Origin: GCA-002697625 sp002697625
GTDB taxonomy: Bacteria > Bacteroidota > Bacteroidia > Flavobacteriales > BACL11
Assembly: GCA_964004625.1 (NCBI GenBank)
Contig: CAXFOB010000041.1
Span: 1 to 52,039, forward strand
Direction: 5' to 3'
Length of the DNA stretch: 52,039 nucleotides
Shown here: piece by piece, positions 16,767-25,791 of the stretch
How the letters are laid out: the number at the start of each line of letters is the position of its first letter
How positions within the stretch are numbered: position 1 is the first letter of the stretch
The notes under the pieces: generated by a model
Seen by the model: the letters and a program-made list of their open reading frames with translations, nothing else
Database searches by the model: none
What the model was told of the DNA's origin: nothing
Program-made: the position numbers and the translations under genes

Positions 16767-17522
16767 ATGGAAGAGTACGTAACACTAGAAATTGAAAATG
16801 GTATTGGAACAATTGAATTTTTTCATCCCCAATCTAACTCATTACCTGGTCATTTACTATCCCTTCTTACCAAAACAATTATAGATGCAGGAAATAATGA
16901 TGAAGTAAAAGTTATTATTCTAAAAAGTGGAGGGGAAAGAGCATTCTGTGCAGGAGCTTCATTTGATGAATTAGTATCTATAGAAAACTCTACAGATGGA
17001 ATAAAATTCTTCTCAGGGTTTGCAAATGTTATAAATGCTGCTAGGAAATGTCCTAAATTTATAATTGGGAGAATTCAAGGGAAAGCCGTTGGAGGAGGAG
17101 TAGGAATGGCTTCATCTACTGATTATTGTTTTGCTACAAAATTTGCTTCTACTAAATTATCAGAACTTGCTATTGGTATAGGTCCTTTTGTTGTCGGTCC
17201 TGCTGTTGAAAGAAAAGTTGGAACTTCAGCATTTTCTACAATGACAATAAATGCCACAAAATGGTTTGACGCAAATTGGGCAAGAGAAAAAGGGTTATAT
17301 ACAGAAATATTTGAATCTCCAGAAGAAATGGATATTGAAATACATAAACTTGCTTCTATTTTATCTGAATCAAACCCAGAAGCTATGAGGAATCTTAAAA
17401 AGATAATGTGGGAAGGAACAGATCATTGGGATAACTTGTTGATGGAAAGAGCTGTAAGTAGTGGAACCTTAGTTCTTTCTGACTTTACTAAAAATGCAAT
17501 AAATAAATTTAAACAAAAATAG
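16767..17522 (+). CDS. Enoyl-CoA hydratase/isomerase family protein (PaaF-like role)
   Basis: 251 residues from the ATG at 16767, the first base after the thiolase stop is skipped and MEEYVTLEIENGIG aligns with family N-termini; an ATG at 16752 inside paaJ is less likely. Crotonase blocks ERAFCAGASFDELVS and GRIQGKAVGGGVGMASSTDY are present. In a paa-type operon it would hydrate 2,3-dehydroadipyl-CoA, but sequence alone does not fix the substrate. The 3' end overlaps the convergent mqnD by 14 bases. Confidence 0.7.
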   Translation: MEEYVTLEIENGIGTIEFFHPQSNSLPGHLLSLLTKTIIDAGNNDEVKVIILKSGGERAFCAGASFDELVSIENSTDGIKFFSGFANVINAARKCPKFIIGRIQGKAVGGGVGMASSTDYCFATKFASTKLSELAIGIGPFVVGPAVERKVGTSAFSTMTINATKWFDANWAREKGLYTEIFESPEEMDIEIHKLASILSESNPEAMRNLKKIMWEGTDHWDNLLMERAVSSGTLVLSDFTKNAINKFKQK

Positions 17523-18312
17523 TATCAAACTCTGTTTTTGTTTGCTTAAAAAGCTCCTTTATAGCATTTCTTCCTTCTACGCCTAAGGATATAGAATACT
17601 CATTTACATATAAATTAATGTGTGCTTTTACCACTTCCACATCCAACTCCTGTGCATAGGACCGTACATAATCAAAAGAACTTTCCCGATTTGCAAAGGC
17701 ATACTCAACTGATTTTCTTAAAACTCTTTCTAACTTCTTTTTGATATCTGTATGAAAACACTGTTTAACTACAATTCCTCCAAGAGGTATGGGTAAATTA
17801 GTTTTACCCTCCCAAAACTCTCCTAAATCTATAACTCTCTGCAATCCCTTTGCCTGATAAGTAAATCTATTCTCATGAATAATTAATCCTGCGTCAACTG
17901 TATTATTTAATACCTCTTGTTCAATATCAGAAAACAAAACTTCTTGTTTATTCTTGAAATATGGGAAGGCAATTTTTAACAGCATATTTGCAGTTGTATA
18001 CTTCCCAGGAATTGCAATACTGCTTTTTTCAGATAAAATTGTAGTAGGTTTTTTTATCAGAATCGGTCCGCAATTTCTACCAAGTGCTGAACCACTATCC
18101 AACAATGAATAATTGTTTGAACAATGAGTAAATGCACTAAAACTTAACTTTGTCACATCTAATTTCCCTTCAAAGGCCCACTGATTCAATTGTTCAACAT
18201 CAGCAAGAGTAACCTCAAAATGCAAGCCTTCGGTGTCAATCTTTTGATGAATCATTGCGTCAAACATAAAGGTGTCGTTAGGACAAGGAGAAATACCTAG
18301 TGTTAACTTCAT
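17509..18312 (-). CDS. mqnD: 1,4-dihydroxy-6-naphthoate synthase
   Basis: 267 residues with the periplasmic-binding-protein-like fold of MqnD. The N-terminus LGISPCPNDTFMFDAMIH is the family hallmark, followed by DVTKLSFSAF, SGSALGRNCGPILI and DAGLIIHENRFTY. It converts cyclic dehypoxanthine futalosine to 1,4-dihydroxy-6-naphthoate in the futalosine route to menaquinone. It overlaps mqnB by four bases, so the two are translationally coupled. The 3' end overlaps the convergent hydratase gene. Confidence 0.92.
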   Translation of the reverse strand: MKLTLGISPCPNDTFMFDAMIHQKIDTEGLHFEVTLADVEQLNQWAFEGKLDVTKLSFSAFTHCSNNYSLLDSGSALGRNCGPILIKKPTTILSEKSSIAIPGKYTTANMLLKIAFPYFKNKQEVLFSDIEQEVLNNTVDAGLIIHENRFTYQAKGLQRVIDLGEFWEGKTNLPIPLGGIVVKQCFHTDIKKKLERVLRKSVEYAFANRESSFDYVRSYAQELDVEVVKAHINLYVNEYSISLGVEGRNAIKELFKQTKTEFDTIFV

Positions 18313-18887
18313 AATTCTGCAATTATCTCTTGTACTGTATTATTCAGATTTTTTATTGCCAATGGAAGATTCCAGTTGTCTTTATTCCTTTGTTCCACTT
18401 TATTTGATATAGCTCTTATCTGTATACATGGAACATTAAATGTATTACAAACTTGAAAAAATGCCGCTCCTTCCATATTCTCTATGTCTGGATTTAGTCT
18501 ATTTATAATTTCAGTAATTGAACCTTGATTTCCATGCACTCTATTTACTGTAATAGATTTTACACTCAGTAAATCTGTTTTAGATTTATTCTTAAATACA
18601 TTTTTTAGATTAAACTCATTAAATTCAGAGAAACTCTCTCCATCCTCAAATCCTAATTCAGATATTTTGTCCTCGACCACTTCTACAACATCTCCAATAT
18701 TTAATTCAGAATTAAATGAACCAGCGACTCCAATATTTATTAATAAATCGTATTTACCACTTGACAATCTCTGTGTTAAATTAATAGACGTGTTTAACAT
18801 TCCTATACCGGTAATTAGTATCTCAAAATCTGAAAATCTTTCTTTCTCAATTTCTAAATCTGTTGCTGAAACTAATAGAATCTTCAT
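18309..18887 (-). CDS. mqnB: Futalosine hydrolase
   Basis: 192 residues of the nucleoside phosphorylase/MTAN fold: MKILLVSATDLEIE, NIGVAGSFNSELNIGDVV, and NMEGAAFFQVC with RAISNKVE at the end. It removes hypoxanthine from futalosine to give dehypoxanthine futalosine, the step before MqnC, and sits in one operon with mqnD. The ATG is four bases past a TATATTTG box, so the message may be leaderless. It is shorter than typical MTANs, as expected for MqnB. Confidence 0.88.
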   Translation of the reverse strand: MKILLVSATDLEIEKERFSDFEILITGIGMLNTSINLTQRLSSGKYDLLINIGVAGSFNSELNIGDVVEVVEDKISELGFEDGESFSEFNEFNLKNVFKNKSKTDLLSVKSITVNRVHGNQGSITEIINRLNPDIENMEGAAFFQVCNTFNVPCIQIRAISNKVEQRNKDNWNLPLAIKNLNNTVQEIIAEL

Positions 18888-18891
18888 AAGG

Positions 18892-18899
18892 CAAATATA
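18892..18899 (-). promoter_or_regulatory. -7 box four bases from the mqnB ATG
   Basis: The minus strand reads TATATTTG, then CCTT, then the ATG. With transcription starting just past the box, mqnB mRNA would have almost no leader. The -33 region would overlap the fabD-side box at 18915. Confidence 0.45.
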
Positions 18900-18914
18900 G
18901 TATGTTTCTTTTGG

Positions 18915-18922
18915 TATATTTG
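18915..18922 (+). promoter_or_regulatory. -7 box on the fabD side
   Basis: TATATTTG, full consensus, followed by a leader of about 110 bases before fabD. I see no small ORF or clear structure in that leader. Confidence 0.35.
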
Positions 18923-19037
18923 CATCCGATTTATAAAATTATGAGTTGAGATTACAATTCTAAAATTGCTTTTTCAGGCATATTTAGTATGGATAAAAAA
19001 ACAAAGTTGAGTTTATAAATTTAATAAAATAAAAGAA

Positions 19038-19928
19038 ATGAAAGCATATGTATTTCCTGGGCAAGGAGCTCAATTTACCGGAATGGGAAAAGATTTATAT
19101 GAATCATCTTCTGATGCGAAACAGATGTTTGAACAGGCGAATAATATTCTAGGATTCTCTATAACAGACATTATGTTTGGGGAAGATGCAGAAGCTCTAA
19201 AACAAACAAAAGTAACACAACCAGCGATATTTCTACACTCTGTAATTTTATCTAAAGTATTAGAAAGTTCTTTTTCTCCTGATATGGTTGCTGGACATTC
19301 TTTGGGAGAATTCTCCGCATTAGTTTCTGCCAGATATCTCTCATTTGAAGATGGATTAAAATTAGTTTCTCAAAGAGCTCAAGCAATGCAAAAAGCATGT
19401 GAAAAGAATCCATCTACAATGGCAGCTGTTCTTGGATTGGAAAATGAAGTTGTTGAAGATATTTGTAACTCTATAGAAGATGTAGTTGTCCCAGCTAATT
19501 ACAATTGTCCAGGACAATTAGTTATTTCTGGTAGTAATTCTGGGATTGATATTGCTTGCAAAAAACTTATAGAAGCTGGAGCTAGAAGAGCTTTAAAACT
19601 ACCTGTTGGAGGGGCTTTTCACTCTCCATTAATGGAACCTGCAAAAGCTGAATTAGAACAAGCAATTAATAATACGGAATTTAAAAACGGAATTTGTGCT
19701 ATTTATCAGAATGTAACAGCAACAGCTATAACAAGTCCTGATGAAATAAAAGAAAATTTGAAAAAACAACTAACTACTTCAGTTTTTTGGACTCAAACGA
19801 TGCAAAAAATGATTTCAGATGGACTGTCTTCTGTAATAGAAGTAGGACCTGGGAAGGTGCTGCAAGGATTATTTAAAAAAGTTGACAGACAGATACCTAC
19901 TGAGAGCTTTTCTATAAAGTCTTATTAA
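19038..19928 (+). CDS. fabD: Malonyl-CoA:ACP transacylase
   Basis: 296 residues. The N-terminal FPGQGAQFTGMG and the nucleophile S88 in GHSLGE are present, with the catalytic His in the GGAFHSPLM block. It loads malonyl groups onto acyl carrier protein for fatty acid synthesis. It is monocistronic here; its last 17 bases overlap the convergent phosphatase gene. Confidence 0.95.
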   Translation: MKAYVFPGQGAQFTGMGKDLYESSSDAKQMFEQANNILGFSITDIMFGEDAEALKQTKVTQPAIFLHSVILSKVLESSFSPDMVAGHSLGEFSALVSARYLSFEDGLKLVSQRAQAMQKACEKNPSTMAAVLGLENEVVEDICNSIEDVVVPANYNCPGQLVISGSNSGIDIACKKLIEAGARRALKLPVGGAFHSPLMEPAKAELEQAINNTEFKNGICAIYQNVTATAITSPDEIKENLKKQLTTSVFWTQTMQKMISDGLSSVIEVGPGKVLQGLFKKVDRQIPTESFSIKSY

Positions 19929-20649
19929 GCAATCTGTCCGATTGAGAGAGTTGGTGCCAGAAAGGGTTTGTGAAACATTCTTTCAGTTTTTCTGCATGGA
20001 AGTTATTATGACAATCAGTCCCGACAAAAGATACTAGGTCTTCTTGTATTAATTTCTCTGAAATTTTCTTAACTTTATGGGAATAATATCCAGTAATTGA
20101 TAGGAGATTTAATTGGAGAAACACTCCTTTTTGAGTTAATTTCTTTAAATCTTGGAGTGTATAATACAAGTATCTCTCTGGATGTGCAAGTACAACATTG
20201 TATCCAGCAAGTTGCAACTGAAAAATAACTTCATCTACTTCTCTTGGTTCTTCTAAAAAAGGAAACTCTATTAAAATATATTTAGTTCCAAAAGTTAAAA
20301 GATTTGCTACCTTTACACTTTCCTGAAATTCAAAATCTACGTAATATTCTGAAGCAGCATATATAGGAATATTCATTTTCAGTTTCTCTAATTCAACTTT
20401 AACATCTTCTAATCCATTTAAAATGATTTCTGGAGTGTTTTTATAACAATCACTCATTGTATGGGGAGTAGTTATAATTTTAGAAAAACCCAACTCCTTT
20501 AAGCATTGAATGAGTCCTATAGACTCTTTTACTGATTGGGATCCATCATCTATTGATGGGATTAAATGAGAATGCATATCTGTCTTCAAAACAGAAAAAT
20601 CTATAGGCTCTAATTCCTTTTTCCTAAGTTTTGTAAACCAGTTTATCAT
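19912..20649 (-). CDS. CpsB/YwqE-type PHP-fold tyrosine phosphatase
   Basis: 245 residues of the PHP fold. Metal ligands appear in DMHSHLIPSIDDG, TTPHTM, AHPERY and GTDCHN. Family members dephosphorylate tyrosine kinases that control capsule or exopolysaccharide polymerisation. The preceding gene rfbB (1-base overlap, same strand) makes an activated sugar and supports a polysaccharide role. No partner tyrosine kinase is in the window, so the substrate remains inferred. Confidence 0.82.
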   Translation of the reverse strand: MINWFTKLRKKELEPIDFSVLKTDMHSHLIPSIDDGSQSVKESIGLIQCLKELGFSKIITTPHTMSDCYKNTPEIILNGLEDVKVELEKLKMNIPIYAASEYYVDFEFQESVKVANLLTFGTKYILIEFPFLEEPREVDEVIFQLQLAGYNVVLAHPERYLYYTLQDLKKLTQKGVFLQLNLLSITGYYSHKVKKISEKLIQEDLVSFVGTDCHNNFHAEKLKECFTNPFWHQLSQSDRLLNKTL

Positions 20650-21698
20650 TAGCTGTATTGTTCTGAATAATATTTTTTGTAATTACCAGATGTAACATTG
20701 TCAACCCACTCTTTGTTGTTCATGTACCACCAAATCGTTTTTCTCAAACCTTCCTCAAATTGAAGAGAAGGTTCCCATCCTAGTTCATTTTTAAGCTTAG
20801 ATGCATCAATTGCATATCGTTTATCGTGTCCTGGTCTATCATTCACATAAGTGATTAACTGCTCTGATGTTCCCTCATCATTCTCTAATATTTCATCCAT
20901 CTGCTTGCACAGTACTTTTATTAAGTCAATATTAGTCCATTCGTTAAACCCTCCTATATTATACGTTTCTGTATTTCTACCTTGATGAAAAATAATATCG
21001 ATAGCTCTTGCGTGATCCACTACATACAACCAATCTCTTGTAAACAAACCATCTCCATATACAGGAAGGGATGTATTATTTCTGATATTATTTATAAATA
21101 ATGGCAATAATTTCTCTGGAAACTGATTGGGACCATAATTATTAGAACAATTAGAAATAACATAAGGTAAACCGTAAGTATTACCATAAGCTCGAACAAA
21201 ATGATCTGAACTTGCTTTTGAAGAGGAATACGGAGATTGAGGATCATATGGCGTAGTCTCTAAAAATAGCCCAGTATCTCGTAAACTTCCGTATACTTCA
21301 TCTGTAGAAACATGGTAAAACAATTTATTATCAAAATTACTTTTCCAATGTTTTTTTGCTGCATTTAATAAATTTACAGTTCCAACAACATTGGTCATGA
21401 TGAACTCCATAGGATTTATTATAGATCTATCTACATGACTCTCTGCAGCTAAGTGAATTACGCCATCAAAGTTATATTTATTAAACAATCCTTCTACAAA
21501 ATCTTTGTCTACAATATCTCCTTTTTCAAATATATAGTTTTCTGAAATCTCAATATCTGTTAAATTTTCTAAATTACCTGCATACGTTAACTTATCCAAA
21601 TTAACTATCTGATAATCTGGATAACTGTTTACAAATAATCTTACGACATGAGAACCAATAAATCCAGCTCCACCTGTTATTAAAATTGTCTTTCTCAT
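20649..21698 (-). CDS. rfbB: dTDP-glucose 4,6-dehydratase
   Basis: 349 residues, extended SDR. The NAD site is TGGAGFIGSHVVRLF at the N-terminus. Catalytic STDEVYGSL and YSSSKASSDHF (Tyr and Lys of YxxxK) are present, as are NCSNNYGPNQFPEKLLPL and the C-terminal RPGHDKRYAID of this subfamily. It makes dTDP-4-keto-6-deoxyglucose for rhamnose-type sugars of surface polysaccharide. No rfbACD neighbours are in the window, so it is separated from a complete cluster. Its stop overlaps the phosphatase start by one base. Confidence 0.92.
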   Translation of the reverse strand: MRKTILITGGAGFIGSHVVRLFVNSYPDYQIVNLDKLTYAGNLENLTDIEISENYIFEKGDIVDKDFVEGLFNKYNFDGVIHLAAESHVDRSIINPMEFIMTNVVGTVNLLNAAKKHWKSNFDNKLFYHVSTDEVYGSLRDTGLFLETTPYDPQSPYSSSKASSDHFVRAYGNTYGLPYVISNCSNNYGPNQFPEKLLPLFINNIRNNTSLPVYGDGLFTRDWLYVVDHARAIDIIFHQGRNTETYNIGGFNEWTNIDLIKVLCKQMDEILENDEGTSEQLITYVNDRPGHDKRYAIDASKLKNELGWEPSLQFEEGLRKTIWWYMNNKEWVDNVTSGNYKKYYSEQYS

Positions 21699-21719
21699 AC
21701 TTATTTTTTAAATTACAGC

Positions 21720-21727
21720 AAATATAA
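21720..21727 (-). promoter_or_regulatory. -7 box of the rfbB-phosphatase operon
   Basis: TATATTTG on the minus strand, 21 bases before the rfbB ATG. Confidence 0.45.
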
Positions 21728-21771
21728 ATAATTATCAGTTAATTAAATCGTTAGATAAAATTAAAGAAAAT

Positions 21772-21779
21772 GTAAATTA
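21772..21779 (+). promoter_or_regulatory. Variant -7 box (TAAATTAG) upstream of the barrel protein-waaA operon
   Basis: TAAATTAG is one base off TAnnTTTG and ends 15 bases before the ATG at 21795. The surrounding GTAAATTAGC matches the context at 14767-14776. Confidence 0.3.
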
Positions 21780-21794
21780 GCAAAAAATTAATTT

Positions 21795-22529
21795 ATGAAG
21801 AGGTGTCTTTCTATTTACTTATTACTATTAAGTATTAATGTATTGAGCCAAGAACAAGGCTTTTTTAATAAAATGATTCTTTTTGATTATAGTGTCCAGA
21901 TACCAGTTGCAAAAATGGCTGATAATTTTGGTATAAACTCATCAATGGGATTGTGTTATTTAAACAATAAAAATGACGTTCTATTTGGTATAGATGCAAA
22001 TTTTATGTTTGGAAATAATGTGAAAAATGACAGCATTCTTAGACTAATTTCTACCCATGCAGGGTATTTAATAAACTCTAGTGGTGAGTTAGATGAAGTG
22101 TTACTTTATCAAAGAGGAATAAATACCCATTTATTAATTGGTACATCTTTTAGAAGTGAAGAAGACAACCTTTCTGGGTTATATGTATATGGAGGAGTTG
22201 GATATCTTCAGCATAAAATCAGATTAGAAACGGACAGAACCTATTTACCACAACTAGAAAATGATTACATGAAAGGATACGATAATTTTACGAGTGGATT
22301 AAGTACAAAAGTATGTGTTGATTACATGTATTTTGACAAAAATACATCTATAAAGTATCATGTTGGATTTGAATTTATAAATGCGTTTACTTCTAATAAA
22401 AGATCTTATAACTTTTCGGATATGCATGAAGTAGACAATATGACAAAACTAGATCAATTATTAGGATTCAGACTTGGTGTTATTATTCCAATAAACAGAG
22501 ATAATCAAGGTAAATTTCATTATTTCTAA
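21795..22529 (+). CDS. Outer-membrane barrel-like protein upstream of waaA
   Basis: 244 residues. A signal peptide (about 1-18, INVLSQ) is followed by alternating-hydrophobic strands such as MILFDYSVQIPV, VLFGIDANFMFG, LSGLYVYGGVGYL, SIKYHVGFEFI and LGFRLGVIIPI, as in small outer-membrane beta-barrels. I do not recognise a named family. Its stop directly abuts the waaA ATG with no gap, so the two are surely co-transcribed; a link to LPS assembly or stability is a guess from that. Confidence 0.6.
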   Translation: MKRCLSIYLLLLSINVLSQEQGFFNKMILFDYSVQIPVAKMADNFGINSSMGLCYLNNKNDVLFGIDANFMFGNNVKNDSILRLISTHAGYLINSSGELDEVLLYQRGINTHLLIGTSFRSEEDNLSGLYVYGGVGYLQHKIRLETDRTYLPQLENDYMKGYDNFTSGLSTKVCVDYMYFDKNTSIKYHVGFEFINAFTSNKRSYNFSDMHEVDNMTKLDQLLGFRLGVIIPINRDNQGKFHYF

Positions 22530-23720
22530 ATGAAGTTTTTATATAATATATTTATTCTTTTTTATTTAATTGGAATAAAAATTTATTCTGTTTTCAATAA
22601 GAAAACAAAAAAAATGGTTATTGGACAGAAAAACATTCTGAAAAGAATACATTCTGAAACAAAAGACAATACAGATATAGTTTGGTTTCACGCCTCTTCT
22701 TTAGGGGAATACGAACAAGGAAAGTCAGTAATTCTATCATATAAAAAGAAGAATCCTTCTCATAAAATTCTACTTACATTTTATTCTCCTTCAGGATATG
22801 ATGCGGTAAAAAAGAATCATATTGTAGATTGGATATTTTATCTACCTCACGACACGAAAAATAACGCAAGATTTATAGCGTGTATCGTTAAACCAATAAA
22901 AGTAGTCTTTATTAAATACGAGTTTTGGTTCCACTATATTCAAGAGTTATACCAACAAAAAATACCAATCTATTTCATGTCTTGCAAATTCCGAAAGGAT
23001 CAATATTTCTTTAAATTTTATGGAAAATGGTTTGCAAAACAATTACAAAAAGTATCTCATTTCTTTGTTCAGGATATGGAATCAGAGCAACTACTTAAGT
23101 CCATAAACATAAAAAACATATCTATAAGTGGAGATAGTAGGTTTGATACTGTATTTAGTAATTCTACAAAAGGTTTCTCAGATAAGAGAATAGAATCATT
23201 TATTCAAAAAGAAAAAGTTATTATTCTAGGTTCTGTTTGGGAAGAAGATTTAAAATTATTTAATGATTTCAATATTCTTCCTGATTACAAAATCATCATT
23301 GCTCCACATGAGATAGATAAGATATCAACCTATCAACAACTCAGTAATTCTATATTATTATCCAAATCAGATTCTAAAAAAATTAGTAACTACAGAATCT
23401 TAATTATTGATAAGATAGGAATTTTATCTAAGACCTATCGTTATGCAGATATAGCATATATTGGTGGAGGATTTGGAAAAGGAATACACAACACATTAGA
23501 AGCTGCTATCTATAACATTCCTGTTTTGCATGGACCTAATTATGATAAATTTATTGAAGCTAAAGAACTACTTAGTTTAGGTTTATCTCATTATGTAAAA
23601 AGTACAGAAGAATTAATTTCTTCCGTAAAATATTTTGAAAACACAGAGATAAAACAAAAATCTACAGAGTATATAGCATCAAAATTAGGAGCCGCTCAAA
23701 AAATAACAGACTATATATAA
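22530..23720 (+). CDS. waaA: 3-deoxy-D-manno-octulosonic acid (Kdo) transferase
   Basis: 396 residues. An N-terminal membrane anchor (LYNIFILFYLIGIKIYSVF) is followed by FHASSLGEYEQGKSV, whose Glu is the catalytic base in this GT30 family. The C-terminal donor half has IIAPHEIDK, GGGFGKGIHNTLEAA and PVLHGPNYDKF. It transfers Kdo from CMP-Kdo to lipid A precursor at the inner membrane. No lpx or kds genes lie nearby. Confidence 0.93.
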   Translation: MKFLYNIFILFYLIGIKIYSVFNKKTKKMVIGQKNILKRIHSETKDNTDIVWFHASSLGEYEQGKSVILSYKKKNPSHKILLTFYSPSGYDAVKKNHIVDWIFYLPHDTKNNARFIACIVKPIKVVFIKYEFWFHYIQELYQQKIPIYFMSCKFRKDQYFFKFYGKWFAKQLQKVSHFFVQDMESEQLLKSINIKNISISGDSRFDTVFSNSTKGFSDKRIESFIQKEKVIILGSVWEEDLKLFNDFNILPDYKIIIAPHEIDKISTYQQLSNSILLSKSDSKKISNYRILIIDKIGILSKTYRYADIAYIGGGFGKGIHNTLEAAIYNIPVLHGPNYDKFIEAKELLSLGLSHYVKSTEELISSVKYFENTEIKQKSTEYIASKLGAAQKITDYI

Positions 23721-23731
23721 TTCAATATTAT

Positions 23732-23739
23732 TATATTTG
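23732..23739 (+). promoter_or_regulatory. -7 box of the lipoprotein gene at 23756
   Basis: TATATTTG, ending 16 bases before the ATG. Confidence 0.45.
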
Positions 23740-23755
23740 CTCAAAATAAAAACTC

Positions 23756-24565
23756 ATGAAAACTAAATTAGTTCTAGGTTCAATTGTTGTATTTACACTT
23801 TTAATCTCTTCATGTAAGGAAGATAATATAGAAGAAAGTGGAACAGTAAACACTAAAGATTATTTATTTGCAGAAAATTTATTTAATGATATAGGTAGAA
23901 TTGTAGAAGATGCATTTATTGATAATGGGGCAACTAAGTCATGCCCTAGTTATACTTCTATGAATGCAGATACATCAGATATAGATACGATTATTGTTGA
24001 TTTCGGAGACGGTTATCCTGATGATTGTTTAAGTTATGGAAAAGAAAGAAGAGGAAAAATTATAATTACTTATAGTGGGAAATATAGGGACTCTTTATCT
24101 GTTGTCACTACTACCTTTGATCATTATTATATTAACGATAATTGGATTCAAGGACAAAGAACTACAACTAATAATGGAAGAAATTCTGATGGAAATGTAA
24201 CTTTTTCAGTTGATATTTCTGCTACTATTACAGGAATTGGAACCATTAACTTTGAATCTATAAGAGAAAGAGAATGGATATCAGGATATAATACTTTTTC
24301 AAACCCGTTTGATGATGTTTATTCTATAAATGGAACTGCAAGTGGGAATAGCAGTAATGGGAGAAACTTTGAAGTAAATATAACTGAAGACTTATATGTA
24401 AATTTATCGTGTTTATCCGAAAATACTTGTATGATAACCAGTGGACAAACTGAACTTATTCCTGAGGGATTTAGTAACAGAGTTATAAATTATGGGGACA
24501 GTGCCTGCGACTGCAACTATTCTGTGATACTTAATGGAAATGAATATTTGGTTGTAATTAATTAA
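23756..24565 (+). CDS. Predicted surface lipoprotein of unknown function
   Basis: 269 residues. A lipoprotein signal ends at C20 (LISSC) and is followed by KEDN, an acidic start compatible with surface export in Bacteroidota. The body is rich in Ser, Thr, Gly and Asn, with strand-like blocks such as DTIIVDFGDGYPDDCLSYG and GKIIITYSGKYRD, consistent with a secreted beta-rich fold. I do not recognise the family. It is alone behind its own -7 box, and its last four bases (TTAA) are shared with the convergent clpX stop. Confidence 0.6.
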   Translation: MKTKLVLGSIVVFTLLISSCKEDNIEESGTVNTKDYLFAENLFNDIGRIVEDAFIDNGATKSCPSYTSMNADTSDIDTIIVDFGDGYPDDCLSYGKERRGKIIITYSGKYRDSLSVVTTTFDHYYINDNWIQGQRTTTNNGRNSDGNVTFSVDISATITGIGTINFESIREREWISGYNTFSNPFDDVYSINGTASGNSSNGRNFEVNITEDLYVNLSCLSENTCMITSGQTELIPEGFSNRVINYGDSACDCNYSVILNGNEYLVVIN

Positions 24566-25791
24566 GCGGCTTTCAACTTTATTAAAGAAGATTTATCTAA
24601 CTTACTTTTAGCATACGAATAAGTTAGTTTAAATTCCTTCATATCCTTATCAGAAGGTAACTCAAACATAACGTCTAACATTATTGTCTCACAAATAGAT
24701 CTTAAACCTCTTGCTCCAAGTCTATATTCTATTGCTTTATCTACTATTAGATCCAATACTTTTTTATCTACACTAAATTCTACTCCGTCCATCTTAAATA
24801 GTTTTTCGTATTGTTTAATTATAGAATTCTTAGGCTCCGTTAGGATTTTTCTTAGAGCAATTTTGTCTAAAGGATTTAAAAATGAAAGAATAGGCATTCT
24901 ACCAATTAATTCTGGTATAAGTCCAAAACTTTTTAAGTCTTGTGGAAGAATATATTGTAATAAATTATCCTTTTCAATTGTATCCTTTTTTTGAGAAGAA
25001 TATCCAATAGATTGCGTGTTTAATCTTTTTGAAATATGTTTTTGTACTCCATCAAAAGCTCCTCCACTTATAAATAATATATTCTGAGTATCTACGGGAA
25101 TCATTTTCTGATCAGGATGCTTTCTCCCTCCTTGAGGAGGAACATTTACAACGGTGCCTTCTAGTAGTTTTAACATTGCCTGCTGAACACCTTCACCACT
25201 AACATCTCTAGTTATAGAAGGATTGTCACTTTTTCTAGCGATCTTATCTAGCTCATCAATAAATACAATACCTTTTTCTGCGTGAGAAACATTATAATTA
25301 GCAGATTGTAACAATCTAGTTAAGATACTTTCTACATCTTCTCCTACATATCCAGCTTCTGTTAATACTGTAGCGTCTGCAATACAAAAAGGAACTTGTA
25401 ATAATTTTGCAATAGATTTAGCGAGAAGAGTTTTCCCAGTTCCAGTTTCGCCAACCAACATTATATTAGACTTCTCTATTTCTACATCTTCTGAATATGT
25501 GTCTGGTTGAAGAATTCTTTTATAGTGATTATATACCGCAACAGAAAGAACCTTTTTAGCTTGCTCCTGTCCTATTACAAATTCGTCTAAATGAAACTTT
25601 ATTTCTTGAGGCTTTAATAATCTAGAGGATTGGTCTAAAGAATTCTCTTCAGTAGATTCTATCTCTAAAATATCATATGCTTGTTCTATACAACTATCGC
25701 AAATATGTGCCGAAATACCAGCAATCAATACATCTGTATCCTGCTTGTTTTTTCCACAGAAAGAACATTTAACCAACTCTTTACTTTCCAT
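24562..25791 (-). CDS. clpX: ATP-dependent Clp protease, ATP-binding subunit
   Basis: 409 residues. The zinc-binding domain has C9, C12, C31 and C34. The AAA+ core shows Walker A GETGTGKTLLAKSIA, the pore-loop GYVGEDVE and Walker B VFIDELDKIAR, then GARGLRSICE in the sensor-2 region. It unfolds tagged substrates and feeds them to ClpP, the immediately preceding gene with a one-base overlap. Full length. Confidence 0.97.
   Translation of the reverse strand: MESKELVKCSFCGKNKQDTDVLIAGISAHICDSCIEQAYDILEIESTEENSLDQSSRLLKPQEIKFHLDEFVIGQEQAKKVLSVAVYNHYKRILQPDTYSEDVEIEKSNIMLVGETGTGKTLLAKSIAKLLQVPFCIADATVLTEAGYVGEDVESILTRLLQSANYNVSHAEKGIVFIDELDKIARKSDNPSITRDVSGEGVQQAMLKLLEGTVVNVPPQGGRKHPDQKMIPVDTQNILFISGGAFDGVQKHISKRLNTQSIGYSSQKKDTIEKDNLLQYILPQDLKSFGLIPELIGRMPILSFLNPLDKIALRKILTEPKNSIIKQYEKLFKMDGVEFSVDKKVLDLIVDKAIEYRLGARGLRSICETIMLDVMFELPSDKDMKEFKLTYSYAKSKLDKSSLIKLKAA

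Noticed and set aside
18923..19037. Small gene or riboswitch in the fabD leader
   Set aside because: The only ATG frames end after two or nine codons, and I see no conserved riboswitch-like structure.
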